Assembly (NCBI RefSeq): GCF_025362475.1
Contig: NZ_JANYGH010000023.1
Coordinates: forward strand, 124,001-188,000
Direction: 5' to 3'
Source of the DNA: Mucilaginibacter sp.
GTDB taxonomy: Bacteria > Bacteroidota > Bacteroidia > Sphingobacteriales > Sphingobacteriaceae
Length of the DNA stretch: 64,000 bases
Under the pieces are notes generated by a model. The model was not told where the DNA came from. It worked only from the letters and a program-made list of their open reading frames with translations, and made no database searches. The position numbers and the translations under genes were made by a program. Shown one piece after another: positions 45,253-54,514 of the stretch. Position 1 is the stretch's first letter. Each line of letters begins with the position of its first letter.

Positions 45253-45804
45253 TTACGCCGAAAACTGTCTTAAGTGATAATCCAGATGCATAGAGCAGAG
45301 TTTACCCCATTGATTTACCGTTAGTGTTCCAAAATAGCAATGCGGATTCCACTGACTCTGCAGGGTAGCGTTGCTGGCGGCGTCAAGTATTTTGAGCAGT
45401 TGTTTTTTTTCATCTTCAAAATCAAACCTTGATTCGGGCGAAATTGCCATACATAAAGGTAACCGGAGGCCTTTTGGTTGGGCATTATATAAATTAATCA
45501 CTATCCATTTGATAATGGTTTTGGAAAAAAAATAACTTTCATCAGGTAAATCATAAAAGCCTTGCCCACTGCCCATGGACAGATTAACATGGTGCAGCAT
45601 TTGTTCTACCCGCATAGTGCCCCATTGCCCTGGTGTCCCCTCCTTTAGTTTTTCTATTCGGGCCTTAAGAGCCCGATATTTAATTTTCGTGAAAAAATCA
45701 GCGCCATTAACACGCTTTACTGTAATCGACTCGAAAAAGTATCCTGACAACGCTATAAAGGAACTCCAGAGTTGCTTGTTGATAATTGATCTCTTTTTTT
45801 TCAT
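45253..45804 (-). CDS. DUF1569 family (DinB-like) protein
   Basis: This 183-residue protein has a basic start, then GTMRVEQMLHHVNLSMGSGQGFYDLPDE and an end HCYFGTLTVNQWGKLCSMHLDYHLRQFSA. The conserved histidines in MLHHV and HLDYHLRQF match DUF1569, a four-helix DinB/YfiT-like fold that often binds a metal. The function is not known. It stands alone, 220 bp from DoxX and 117 bp from the MFS gene. Confidence 0.8.
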   Translation of the reverse strand: MKKKRSIINKQLWSSFIALSGYFFESITVKRVNGADFFTKIKYRALKARIEKLKEGTPGQWGTMRVEQMLHHVNLSMGSGQGFYDLPDESYFFSKTIIKWIVINLYNAQPKGLRLPLCMAISPESRFDFEDEKKQLLKILDAASNATLQSQWNPHCYFGTLTVNQWGKLCSMHLDYHLRQFSA

Positions 45805-45921
45805 TTTTTAATCGTTTGGCGGTATTATTTATTATGGATTTGATAAAAGCAAAATCAATGTTTAGAAATGGCCACGCATTCCCATTGTTTTATAGTAAAC
45901 AGGGAATGTTATGACAACTTA

Positions 45922-47547
45922 TCAGGTAGCCACATTAGTTAACTGAATGTTTTCCCCGGCAACAACATTTTTGTGGTCAAGGATTTTTTTTACCGCATTA
46001 ACTGCCAGGGTTATTAGCGCAAGCACCAGGATAACCGCTATAATAGTAGCTATAAACAAAAATATGGCCCGGTTGGTAAGCAGCTGACTTTGCATTCCGA
46101 GTGTCTTCCCCAATGAGGCGTTCGCGGCGGCGGCGGCCTGGTCTGCAGAAAACCCCTTGCTTGCAAACAATTGTTTAAGACTTTTTAATCGTTCATTCAC
46201 CTGATCATCAACAACCGTAAGGTGAAACAGAAAGCTTTCTTTAAATAGTTGGTTGAAGTAAAGCTGAAGATTATAAAACCCGGCGCTGGCGTTCAATAAC
46301 GAAGTGAAGCGGGTAAAGGCTGCTATTATTAACGCGGTATAACCAGTTGTGGCCGGTACAGCAGTAAGGGTAAATATCATAATTGGAACGAAAAGTATCC
46401 CAGAGGCGGCACCCTGAAAAAACATCGGCAATATCAGATCGGTAAATGCCAGATCCGGAGTAAAGATCAAATACATCCACAGATGGTATACTAATGACAT
46501 AGTGAAACCGGCAATCAGGAAGTATATGGTGGCATCTTTTTTTCGTATAAGAATCTGTGCAGTGATGATCATGAAAGTAATTAAACCGCCAACATTACAA
46601 AGTCCCAGGATCATCTCCTGTGTCGAACTCCATTGCAAAACAGATATGGTATAACCATAAATAATATTAATGCTTTCTTTTGAGCCGTAGTAAAGTGCCA
46701 GCAATATCAGGCCCATCCAGAATTTTTTGTATTTGAATACCTTTAAATCGATGAGTGGTCTTTTAACCAGGTATTGTCTGCAGAGGTATAATACCGCACC
46801 GGCAACAGTAATCATTGTTGATTGCTGAATGCGGATGTCTGTGAACCAGTAGTATTTTGAACCATATACAATAGTGTAAGCCAGACCAACCGATCCCATA
46901 ATAAAGAAGACTGTACCTACCCAATCAATCTGGTATAAAGGGTACTTGCGAATATTTGACCGAACATTGAAACCAAATAACAACACCAGTATAACAAGAA
47001 CCTGGAAAATAATGAGGTAATAATAGAGGTTTGTAAAATCGGAGTTGAGTGTAACTGCCGAAGCGATGAGTCCCAAAAGCACACTGCTGCTTAATACCGT
47101 ACCGTAAAATACAGTTGAGCCTATTGCGCGACCATGCTCCGGCCTCAAAAAAGTTGGTATAATCACCAACATACTTCCTGATAAACAAGCGACTACACAC
47201 CCCTGAAAAAAACGAATAAAAAAGAATATCGTGATATTAGTATTGACTATAAATGCAACATTTAACAGGATAGAAATAAATGTGATAAATAACAAGTAAT
47301 TTCTTGTTTGGAAGTACCTCAGGAATCTGAACTGTATAGGCAGTACAGTTATAATAGCCGCATAAGTCAACTGTACGCCCCAGATTGTATCCTCCGGTTG
47401 GGCACCTAAGTATGACAATACATAATTCTGACTTAGCGCGATTGACGCAAATTCCATAATTGAAGACAATAGAATAAGAAATAAAGTGATCCTTACACCC
47501 CAATTCCATCTCAGCAACCAGGGCTTAATATATTCCGGCGCGGTCAT
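45922..47547 (-). CDS. MFS drug exporter, DHA2 type (EmrB-like), 14 TM
   Basis: This 541-residue inner-membrane transporter has about 14 hydrophobic spans. The family features GVQLTYAAIITVLPIQFRFLRYFQTRN and RFFQGCVVACLSGSMLVIIPTFLRPEHGRAIGSTVFYG (motifs B and C region) fit drug:proton antiporters of the DHA2/EmrB group. A loop near residues 455-485 is polar, before the last span. It overlaps the HlyD gene by four bases (ATGA) and forms a tripartite pump with HlyD and TolC. It is last in the five-gene operon that begins at 51348. Confidence 0.93.
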   Translation of the reverse strand: MTAPEYIKPWLLRWNWGVRITLFLILLSSIMEFASIALSQNYVLSYLGAQPEDTIWGVQLTYAAIITVLPIQFRFLRYFQTRNYLLFITFISILLNVAFIVNTNITIFFFIRFFQGCVVACLSGSMLVIIPTFLRPEHGRAIGSTVFYGTVLSSSVLLGLIASAVTLNSDFTNLYYYLIIFQVLVILVLLFGFNVRSNIRKYPLYQIDWVGTVFFIMGSVGLAYTIVYGSKYYWFTDIRIQQSTMITVAGAVLYLCRQYLVKRPLIDLKVFKYKKFWMGLILLALYYGSKESINIIYGYTISVLQWSSTQEMILGLCNVGGLITFMIITAQILIRKKDATIYFLIAGFTMSLVYHLWMYLIFTPDLAFTDLILPMFFQGAASGILFVPIMIFTLTAVPATTGYTALIIAAFTRFTSLLNASAGFYNLQLYFNQLFKESFLFHLTVVDDQVNERLKSLKQLFASKGFSADQAAAAANASLGKTLGMQSQLLTNRAIFLFIATIIAVILVLALITLAVNAVKKILDHKNVVAGENIQLTNVAT

Positions 47548-48593
47548 ATTACTTTCTTTTTAACTGATACCAATACATTCATCCCGGCTTTAACCGGCTC
47601 AATATCGGTGCTGGTAAATTTTATTTTAACCGGCACGCGTTGTACTATTTTAACAAAATTGCCGGTAGCATTATCAGGAGGCAGTAATGAGAATTTGGCC
47701 CCTGTTGATGCAGATATGGCTTCTATTTGCCCATGGTAAACTTTATCGTCAATGGCATCAACCCTGATATCAACCGGCTGGCCAACGTACATGCCATATA
47801 CCTGGGTTTCTTTAAAATTAGCGGTGATCCATTTTTCTTTTTCATCAACTATTGATACCAAAGGCTGACCAGCCTGAATCTGTTGACCTTCCTGTATGGT
47901 TTTACGTCCCATTTTACCGGCATATGGCGCTCTAATAACGGTATATTCCAGGTTAATATGTGACAGGTGAAGCAGCGCTTTTTTTCTTTTTAAATCCGCT
48001 ATTAACAAAGCCTTACGTGACCTCAGTTCGGCAATTTTAGCGTAGCTTGTTTTAAGGTTATTTTGGGTGGCGTTGTAATCGCTCAATGAAACATCATAAT
48101 GTGATTGTACTACTTCAAGGTCTGATCCTGTGATAGCCTCTTCCTTGATGAGGTTTTTATAGCGCATGATATCGGCATGTTGTTGAACCAAGCGGGCTTT
48201 TGCACCATCTATCTGGTCTTTATTAACCAGTGTACCAGTTTCTGCAGAAGTTATACTGGCAGAGAGTACAACTAATTGCGCGTTTGCATCATCAACAGCG
48301 GCTTCGGCTTCGGTCACGTGCTCACGGTATTCGCGATCGTCGATAACAACCAGCGTATCTCCCTGTTTTACTACCTGATGCTCATCAAACTTAACTTGTT
48401 TAATGTAACCGCCCGCACGGGCCGATACCGGGTTAATATATGATTCTACCTGGGCATCGTTTGTTTCCAGGTATTTACTTCCCGTTAAAAAGTAATTGGC
48501 AAAGTATATCATGGCACCTATAACCACGATGATAGCTACACTGGATAATATAATATTACCGGGGTGAGCTTTTTTAGTATTTGGAGTTTCCAT
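47544..48593 (-). CDS. HlyD/EmrA-family periplasmic adaptor
   Basis: This 349-residue protein has one N-terminal membrane anchor (about 15-35, IILSSVAIIVVIGAMIYFANYFL) and no lipobox. The lipoyl half-motifs ARAGGYIKQVKFDEHQVVKQGDTLVVIDD and VIRAPYAGKMGRKTIQEGQQIQAGQPLVSIVD flank a coiled-coil hairpin. It should bridge the MFS pump to the TolC channel. Its stop overlaps the MFS start, which suggests translational coupling. Confidence 0.93.
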   Translation of the reverse strand: METPNTKKAHPGNIILSSVAIIVVIGAMIYFANYFLTGSKYLETNDAQVESYINPVSARAGGYIKQVKFDEHQVVKQGDTLVVIDDREYREHVTEAEAAVDDANAQLVVLSASITSAETGTLVNKDQIDGAKARLVQQHADIMRYKNLIKEEAITGSDLEVVQSHYDVSLSDYNATQNNLKTSYAKIAELRSRKALLIADLKRKKALLHLSHINLEYTVIRAPYAGKMGRKTIQEGQQIQAGQPLVSIVDEKEKWITANFKETQVYGMYVGQPVDIRVDAIDDKVYHGQIEAISASTGAKFSLLPPDNATGNFVKIVQRVPVKIKFTSTDIEPVKAGMNVLVSVKKKVI

Positions 48594-48623
48594 ATATCGA
48601 GATTTGGTATTTTTATGATCTGT

Positions 48624-49973
48624 TTATAATTTTCCTGAAGTGAATAATAACCTGTAGTAAATAAACTGGGCACTGGTTTCTGCCTGCACCAGGTTATACC
48701 TGGTTTCCTGGTATAAATTGTCAGCGTCCAGCAAATCGGTCAATAAGGCCAGTTGGTTAAAATATTTAGCACTTACAATTTTATAGTTCACCCTTGCCTG
48801 TTCAATTGATTTTTGGGTAACAGCTATCCGGTTTAAGGCTTCGCGATATTTAATGAGCAAGCTGCCAGCTTCCTGTTTTATGTTATCGCTGATGTTTTGT
48901 TTTACAAACTCAAGCTCTTGCAGCCTGATGCGGCTGGCCGATGTTTTGTGCTTGTTTTGGTAAATGGATGAAATATTATATTGAATTTTAAAACCTACAA
49001 AACCAATGGAATAGCCCTGATCAACCGGCGGATAAAATATAGTATTGGGATAACTGAAACCGTATGCCGAGTACAATGACGCTGTTGGGAAAAAGTTGCT
49101 TTTTACACCCTTGATCCTGGCCTCCTGGATTCTGATACTTTCACTGCTTTTACGGATAGCGTAGGCATTTACGGCCGTTGTGGTAACCAAACCAAGCAGG
49201 GTATCCACAATAGGCCTTGGCATAGCGGCCGAGTCGGTTGTAATAATACGGGTTGAATCTGGCAGGTTAAGCAGCACATTCAATTTCTGATTGCTGATGG
49301 CAATATCGTTTTGAACCTTGTCGAGATTTAGATTTACTGCCGACAGGTTAAGTTCGGCCCGCAAAACATCGCTGCGGGTAACTTTTTGGTTCCGATATAG
49401 CGCGTTAATATTTTTCAACCTTGTTTCTGCACGGATGATTTGCTCATCGATAAACCTTTTCTGATCATTTAACCTGATCAGATCAAGGTATTGGGCGGCC
49501 GATTGCAGGCTAACGCTGCCTGCCTGCTCCTGAGTGCTAACCGCTGCTAGGTCCTTTTTGCTGCTTTGCTCGGTTTCAAAGGCTTTTTGCCTTCCGCCTG
49601 CATATAGGTTAAAATTGGCCGATACACCCAAATCATCACCATTTGAAGTCGGCCTTTTAGGTACCGAGCGAACATCGCTTAATCCGTGACTGTAAAGTGT
49701 TAAACTGGAAAAGCGCTGGTAATCGCCGCTGGCCAGTATGGTGGGCAGTGCCGCGGCTTTAGCATCTTTAAAATCAGCATCACTGGCACTCTCTTCGCTT
49801 TTTGCAGCCTGTACCTGCTTGTTTTGAATTTTGGCGAGGCTTACCGCTTGTTGCAGTGAAAGCGGGTATACCGGGTTTTGCTGGGCCAAAACAGGCAGCT
49901 GGCATACAAAAACAAGGCAAAGAATGATTCCGGTAAGCCTGCTTGTGGCATGCCTAAATAGTATGATTTTCAT
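48624..49973 (-). CDS. TolC-family outer-membrane channel
   Basis: This 449-residue protein has a signal peptide ending near residue 30 (LA/Q). The efflux-protein repeats are present (LQQAVSLAKIQNKQVQAAKSEESASDADFKDAKAAALP, and AETRLKNINALYRNQKVTRSDVLRAELNLSAVNLNLDK). It pairs with the HlyD and MFS genes downstream (30 bp gap) and follows the tetR gene by 32 bp. It is only distantly like the TolC at 34631-35923. Confidence 0.92.
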   Translation of the reverse strand: MKIILFRHATSRLTGIILCLVFVCQLPVLAQQNPVYPLSLQQAVSLAKIQNKQVQAAKSEESASDADFKDAKAAALPTILASGDYQRFSSLTLYSHGLSDVRSVPKRPTSNGDDLGVSANFNLYAGGRQKAFETEQSSKKDLAAVSTQEQAGSVSLQSAAQYLDLIRLNDQKRFIDEQIIRAETRLKNINALYRNQKVTRSDVLRAELNLSAVNLNLDKVQNDIAISNQKLNVLLNLPDSTRIITTDSAAMPRPIVDTLLGLVTTTAVNAYAIRKSSESIRIQEARIKGVKSNFFPTASLYSAYGFSYPNTIFYPPVDQGYSIGFVGFKIQYNISSIYQNKHKTSASRIRLQELEFVKQNISDNIKQEAGSLLIKYREALNRIAVTQKSIEQARVNYKIVSAKYFNQLALLTDLLDADNLYQETRYNLVQAETSAQFIYYRLLFTSGKL

Positions 49974-50005
49974 GAAATTTATATTTAAGAATTAGGATCT
50001 GTAGA

Positions 50006-50626
50006 TTATTCCACTTGATTGTTTTGCAGGGTATTATATAAGTAGGTCTTAATTTTTTCAACGGTGAACATCTGCCCGCCCGGATCAAAATGAGTATTAA
50101 TGATCTCGTTCAATGGTGACTCGCAAACCAGGATTGTGAACAGCCCCAGAATACCAAAATAGGCCAGGTGTGCATCGCTACTACTAAAATAGCCTTCTTT
50201 TACGCCATCATTTACAAGCGTTTTTACTGTAGTTAAAACATTATCCCAGTAATTCCTGATCAGATCTTTTACCGGTGACACGTCCGAAAAAGCAAATTCC
50301 CGATTTAATAAAGTGAAGAATTTATTATTGCCGGATGTTTCCGCGTAAACATCCATGAATCCCAAAAGCCTATCTGGTACCGAGCCGGCCAATTTAGGGA
50401 TGGCTTGTAAAGCTGCATTTAATTGCTGCAACCTGATGCGGAAGATCTCTATCAGCAGTTCATGTTTTGAACCAAAATAGTAGCTGATCAGCGACAAATT
50501 CAAACCTGCCGCTCCGGCTATCATACGGATGGATGTTCTGTCGAATCCATATTCAGCAAACAGTTTTTCGGCCACATGGAGCAGCAGTTCCCTGGCACCG
50601 CTTTTTTTAGTTATTAATGTATTCAT
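50006..50626 (-). CDS. TetR/AcrR-family regulator of the MFS efflux operon
   Basis: This 206-residue regulator has its helix-turn-helix at about 10-55 (ELLLHVAEKLFAEYGFDRTSIRMIAGAAGLNLSLISYYFGSKHELL). The C-terminal domain (YFGILGLFTILVCESPLNEI) is of the group seen next to efflux genes. Its start overlaps the stop of the pirin-like gene by four bases, which gives translational coupling. The palindrome at 51495-51509 upstream of the operon is a candidate binding site. Confidence 0.9.
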   Translation of the reverse strand: MNTLITKKSGARELLLHVAEKLFAEYGFDRTSIRMIAGAAGLNLSLISYYFGSKHELLIEIFRIRLQQLNAALQAIPKLAGSVPDRLLGFMDVYAETSGNNKFFTLLNREFAFSDVSPVKDLIRNYWDNVLTTVKTLVNDGVKEGYFSSSDAHLAYFGILGLFTILVCESPLNEIINTHFDPGGQMFTVEKIKTYLYNTLQNNQVE

Positions 50627-51348
50627 TTTACACTATCATTTAAATTGTCCGGTAACTGAATAATTAGCAGATCTGTCTCTTTTTCAAAGTGGATGGTAAT
50701 TTTCTCCTTTAACGACAGGCTCATTCCATCCCGATAGGTCATTGGCCTGTTATTCACGGTCATAGAGCCGCTTAAAACAAACAGGATGAGGTTATCATTT
50801 AATGAAGTCTGGTCAATAACATAGTCGGAATCCCCAACAAATCGACCTCTCCACAACCAGCTGTCAGTGTTCAAATCAATGCTGTCATCGTTTAGGGCTG
50901 GTATTGAAAATGAAAGTTTTGCTTCATCTTCTTCGCTTACCCTGGCCGGAAAAAACTGTCTCCTTCTTTCGGTAGAGTCTGTTGTCAGCCAAATCTCCAG
51001 GAATTCATTTTCCTCGTTCTCGTTGTAATTAAAGATGATAGTTTGAACCCCATCGCTGCCGTAGCCTACTAAAAGCGTATCTTTCTCCTTCAGTATTTTC
51101 CGATAACCTGTTGAATCGTAGTAAGCAGCTGCCCCACTGATTAATATAATAACCATTAATATGGGGCTGCCTGTAAAGTTTTGTATATCCTGCCTTCCGG
51201 GTAAAATAATTTTGTCATCAAACCTAAAAATATTGCCCCATGCTGTATCTGTGGGAGGAAATTTTACAGGAAAAATAGAATGATGAACCTTCAGGTCTAT
51301 CATATCGATAAATTTCCTGTCTGTTTCTGCAATCTGTTTCATAAACAT
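50623..51348 (-). CDS. pirin-like bicupin protein without canonical metal histidines
   Basis: This is a 241-residue cytoplasmic protein. The alternation ILMVIILISGAAAYYDSTGYRKILKEKDTLLVGYGSDGVQ and FLEIWLTTDSTERRRQFFP resembles pirin/YhaK proteins (compare their H-R-D-S-x-G-N and LQxW segments). A second cupin-like half ends in LFVLSGSMTVNNRPMTYRDGMSLSL. The metal-binding His residues of pirins are absent, so it may be a sensor rather than an enzyme. It is the first gene of a five-gene operon with TetR and a tripartite pump. The family call is moderate. Confidence 0.55.
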   Translation of the reverse strand: MFMKQIAETDRKFIDMIDLKVHHSIFPVKFPPTDTAWGNIFRFDDKIILPGRQDIQNFTGSPILMVIILISGAAAYYDSTGYRKILKEKDTLLVGYGSDGVQTIIFNYNENEENEFLEIWLTTDSTERRRQFFPARVSEEDEAKLSFSIPALNDDSIDLNTDSWLWRGRFVGDSDYVIDQTSLNDNLILFVLSGSMTVNNRPMTYRDGMSLSLKEKITIHFEKETDLLIIQLPDNLNDSVK

Positions 51349-51494
51349 CGGTTTTGTGGTTCCGGATCAACTAAATCCTTTCCCTTATTGTACAAAACAA
51401 ATGTCGGGACAATCAATGCCCTAAAAAGGGCGGCATGGCTGTACTTTTAGTCGTTTTTACTGTTCCTTCAATGTGTAACCGCTTATTTAACAGT

Positions 51495-51509
51495 TTCAAA
51501 TCATTTGAA
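51495..51509. promoter_or_regulatory. perfect 15-bp palindrome upstream of the pirin-like operon
   Basis: TTCAAAT-C-ATTTGAA lies 147 bases before the operon start. TetR-family operators commonly have this length and symmetry, so the TetR at 50006-50626 is the natural candidate. A second hairpin GCCCT-AAAA-AGGGC lies at 51418-51431. Confidence 0.45.
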
Positions 51510-51608
51510 CGTTAAAGAAATCTTTCGCATTTATTTAAATACATATAATCAGCAAGGGCGATGACTTAACCCGCTATTGCTTGAGACGAAGAAAAAAAAA
51601 TAACTTAT

Positions 51609-52481
51609 TTACAATCGCTTCCGATACTCCAAGGGAGAGATTCCTTCATGAGTTTTGAAAAACTTCCCAAAAACGGACTGGTCGGAAAAATTTAGCTGGT
51701 CACTCACCTGGGAAATACCGAGTTCTTTGTTCTGAAGCAATACTTTAGCTTCAAGAATAATGGCGCGATCTATCCACTCTCCAGCAGTTTTACCGGTTTG
51801 TTTTTTAATTAATTCTGAAAGATATTTTGGAGTAACGTTTAAATTGTCAGCGTAAAAACTCACCGACCTGTGTCGCCAGAACTCTTTGGTCAGTAGGTTA
51901 CGAAATCTGATAAAAATCGAGCTCTGATCATCCGTTTTACTTACAACAACCGTCCTGTTTTTGTGCATGGCATCTACCTCGTGAATAAGCAGGTACGAAT
52001 AACTACGCATTAATACCAACTCGTTCGGGTGATCTTTGTTATAGGTAGCGGCTATCAAATCGAAAATAGCGCTCAGCCTTCCCATTTCATGTTCATTGAG
52101 AACTAGAAAATGACGGTCATTATTTTCAAAAAAACGGTACTTATTAAGGTAAAATATATTAGCCCTTGTTTCCAACAGAAAGGAGTCGGTAAAAAAAAAG
52201 ATCAATATTTCTGTCTCCCCTTCGCATTGCTGAAAACTGCGCGTAACGTTAGGGCCGATAGTCAACACTGCCGGCGCATCTATTATAAAATTAGTAAGAT
52301 CGGCATGAAGATTCATACGTCCCTTTTTCAGCAACAGTATGGTATAAGTCTCCGTACGGAAGGGCTCGTCATTATACAACGGTTCTCTTCCCGGCCCGAC
52401 ATAAAAATAATCGGTTTTTCTCGTCGCGAGCTCAAAAGCCTTTTGCAACCTTGAAATAGAATATGTACTGATCTCGTCCAT
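51609..52481 (-). CDS. AraC-family transcriptional regulator
   Basis: This 290-residue regulator has an N-terminal cupin-like domain (YTILLLKKGRMNLHADLTNFIIDAPAVLTIGPNVTRSFQQ). Its C-terminal HTH domain (about 195-288) contains VSFYADNLNVTPKYLSELIKKQTGKTAGEWI and ISQVSDQLNFSDQSVFGKFFKTHEGISPLEYRK. It matches AraC proteins that regulate neighbouring oxidoreductase or efflux genes. The genes on both sides run the same way (small cupins upstream, pirin-like operon downstream 260 bp away), so the target is not clear. Confidence 0.92.
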   Translation of the reverse strand: MDEISTYSISRLQKAFELATRKTDYFYVGPGREPLYNDEPFRTETYTILLLKKGRMNLHADLTNFIIDAPAVLTIGPNVTRSFQQCEGETEILIFFFTDSFLLETRANIFYLNKYRFFENNDRHFLVLNEHEMGRLSAIFDLIAATYNKDHPNELVLMRSYSYLLIHEVDAMHKNRTVVVSKTDDQSSIFIRFRNLLTKEFWRHRSVSFYADNLNVTPKYLSELIKKQTGKTAGEWIDRAIILEAKVLLQNKELGISQVSDQLNFSDQSVFGKFFKTHEGISPLEYRKRL

Positions 52482-52616
52482 GGATAATTAAATTTACTGG
52501 GATTTAATTAGAGTATATCATAACCCGATCCATTTTAAACTTATGATGACATATCACGTCGAAATTTGCCGGTAACCGATAATTGGTACATCGCCACAAA
52601 CGAGAAGATGTCGTTT

Positions 52617-53189
52617 TTATACCTGCTGCCCCTTTTTCAACGAAAGATACCTTTTGTAATAAGGCCTGTAACCTAAAGCATATGCAAAGGGCTTTAACAG
52701 CACAAAAACTATTCGTTGCAGCGCAAATGGCGGCCGCGCCAGCCGTAGAACATTGTTGAATTTGCCAGCCGTAAGTACCATCTGTAAAAACCTGGGCGTG
52801 CCCTGTTCATTAACTTTGCCATCATTAACCAATGCAAACATAGTTTCCAGTAAAAATTCTGTATTCATAGGCCTTGTAACTTTCCAATTTACAGCAGCCT
52901 TGCTCTCCCCATCGTTCCAAATGCTATGAATGCGGTTTGGTGATATGTGAAAGCTTTCGCCTGCCTTGTAAACGCTTATTTTGTTATCCATCCGCACCTT
53001 TATTCTGCCAGAAATTATTCTGAAATCTTCCGCACTATCAGGATGATAATGCATAGGGGGTTCTTTTGACAGCGCGCTATAAGTTGATTCCATCTCGAGC
53101 AATTGGCCTGAAGTATCCCAACTTGTTTGAATGAACTTGATGCTTTGTCCCGTTACCGGATTATAAATGATTTGATTTTGATAGGCCAC
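52617..53189 (-). CDS. cupin-domain protein with C-terminal hydrophobic segment
   Basis: This 190-residue protein has a cupin domain at about 15-110 with MHYHPDSAEDFRIISGRIKVRMDNKISVYKAGESFHISPNRIHSIWN, where H47 and H49 with E53 could bind metal. The C-terminal 80 residues (LARPPFALQRIVFVLLKPFAYALGYRPYYKRYLSL) look amphipathic or membrane-associated. The function is not known. It follows another small cupin gene (101 bp) and a hemerythrin on the same strand. Confidence 0.8.
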   Translation of the reverse strand: MAYQNQIIYNPVTGQSIKFIQTSWDTSGQLLEMESTYSALSKEPPMHYHPDSAEDFRIISGRIKVRMDNKISVYKAGESFHISPNRIHSIWNDGESKAAVNWKVTRPMNTEFLLETMFALVNDGKVNEQGTPRFLQMVLTAGKFNNVLRLARPPFALQRIVFVLLKPFAYALGYRPYYKRYLSLKKGQQV

Positions 53190-53290
53190 CTTTATAAAAA
53201 ATTATTTGTGTATATGCGATTAGGTTAGAAAGTAGAAAAAAAGATGCCTGGTGAATTCAATCAATCAATTATCATTAAACAGACTGTTGC

Positions 53291-53587
53291 TCAGCCCTGT
53301 ATTAAAAAACAAATGCTATCTTCTTTGGCCAACAACCCATGCAGCACATTTACAGGTATTTCAAAATCATCATCCTTTTTAAGGTCAACAGTACGCTCCA
53401 GTTCGGAGTAAAGAATATGACCTTCGCTTACGATCAGGGTAGCTGGCACCCCGGTTTTATGTTCTTTCCAAACCATCCCTTTTTTTAAGCCGATGACTAT
53501 CACCTTATAATGATCTGTATGTTTTATAAGTTTAGCTACTGGCCCCTGTGTAAGTTCAATTTGCTCCCGCACTTTTTTAATTATCAT
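53291..53587 (-). CDS. small cupin-fold protein
   Basis: This is a 98-residue single-domain protein. VWKEHKTGVPATLIVSEGHILYSELERTVDLKKDDDFEIPVNVLHGLLAKEDS is a compact cupin core with two possible metal histidines (H42 and H82 by count). It is short for an enzyme and may bind a small ligand or a metal. It sits 24 bp from the hemerythrin gene, so the two are probably co-transcribed. Confidence 0.75.
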   Translation of the reverse strand: MIIKKVREQIELTQGPVAKLIKHTDHYKVIVIGLKKGMVWKEHKTGVPATLIVSEGHILYSELERTVDLKKDDDFEIPVNVLHGLLAKEDSICFLIQG

Positions 53588-53611
53588 ATATATATATTAT
53601 TTAAAATTTAA

Positions 53612-54103
53612 TTATAGATGCTTCTGATTTTCCTTGTCAACCCAAAACTCGTCTTCATAAAGCTCTGTGTAAGGCTGTTGGTGCGATTTCGTCAGCGCCT
53701 CACCAACATGGGCAAGCGTTTCTGGCGATAACTCGCTTTCGAGGCAAGGAAAAAGTTCCCGCTCTTCAAACCTTATATGGCTGATGAGTAGTTCAACAAA
53801 CCTTATGTATTCATCATTACTGCCCAGTTCGTTATTTTCAGCCTTGACGAACCAGGCCTCAAGCTCTTGATGTTCACGCTTAGCCTTCTGAATCAATTCA
53901 TTATCAAGCAGGCAAAATAACAGATGTTCTTCGTCTTGGAAATGATTCCGCAGGTGCGCTTTCCAAAAAAATCCGATATACTCATTAATGCGAGAAAATG
54001 CGATCTCCTTTTTAACCCCTTCCTTGATTTTCCATCCAAATAAAAGACCTGAATGATGATCACGGGAGAGTGGCATGATATGCGCGTTTCTTTTAATAGG
54101 CAT
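53612..54103 (-). CDS. hemerythrin-domain protein
   Basis: This is a 163-residue four-helix protein. The di-iron ligand pattern is present: LSRDHHSGLLF (H16/H17), RNHFQDEEH (H54 and E58), EHQELEAWF (H78) and HIRFEERELFP (H109 and E113). Such proteins bind O2 or NO, or act in repair of iron centres. It has no signal and should be cytoplasmic. It is flanked by small cupins and follows the cbb3-type oxidase genes, so it may sense or buffer oxygen or NO for that module. Confidence 0.9.
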   Translation of the reverse strand: MPIKRNAHIMPLSRDHHSGLLFGWKIKEGVKKEIAFSRINEYIGFFWKAHLRNHFQDEEHLLFCLLDNELIQKAKREHQELEAWFVKAENNELGSNDEYIRFVELLISHIRFEERELFPCLESELSPETLAHVGEALTKSHQQPYTELYEDEFWVDKENQKHL

Positions 54104-54115
54104 TTCTGATCTCGA

Positions 54116-54409
54116 TTAATTAACAACAATGGATTCTGGTTCTGCGTATCTGATCTGCGCGCCTTTCCCCAAAACGATCCACGCTTTAAAATCCGCGATG
54201 ATCTTTAACATATGTTCTTCTCCCGAAGGAATCAAAAATGTTTGTCCCTTGTTCAATTCGTAAGTTTCGCCTGCGTAAATAAGCAAAGCGCTACCCTCCC
54301 CTACAATCAGGCAGGCATCGGAAGTTGCTATATGCCTTTTCATATGTGTCCCGGCAGTCAATTCAATTTTAACCACCTGGAAATTTTCATTTGCTTCAAT
54401 CTGTTTCAT
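54116..54409 (-). CDS. small cupin-fold protein
   Basis: This 97-residue protein has HMKRHIATSDACLIVGEGSALLIYAGETYELNKGQTFLIPSGEEHMLKIIADFKAWIVL, a complete single cupin with H22, H26 and H71 as possible ligands. It lies 12 bp before the hemerythrin gene on the same strand. With 53291-53587 it brackets the hemerythrin gene. Two single-domain cupins around a hemerythrin is not a familiar arrangement to me. Confidence 0.8.
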   Translation of the reverse strand: MKQIEANENFQVVKIELTAGTHMKRHIATSDACLIVGEGSALLIYAGETYELNKGQTFLIPSGEEHMLKIIADFKAWIVLGKGAQIRYAEPESIVVN

Positions 54410-54514
54410 TGTTTTAATTTTTAAAACTTATATATCTGCAGCTAAACAATCACTTTATCTGCTTCGTCTCCTACTTGCCCGCTCGCTCTGAATCATCCCA
54501 GTAAAAAAGTTCCT

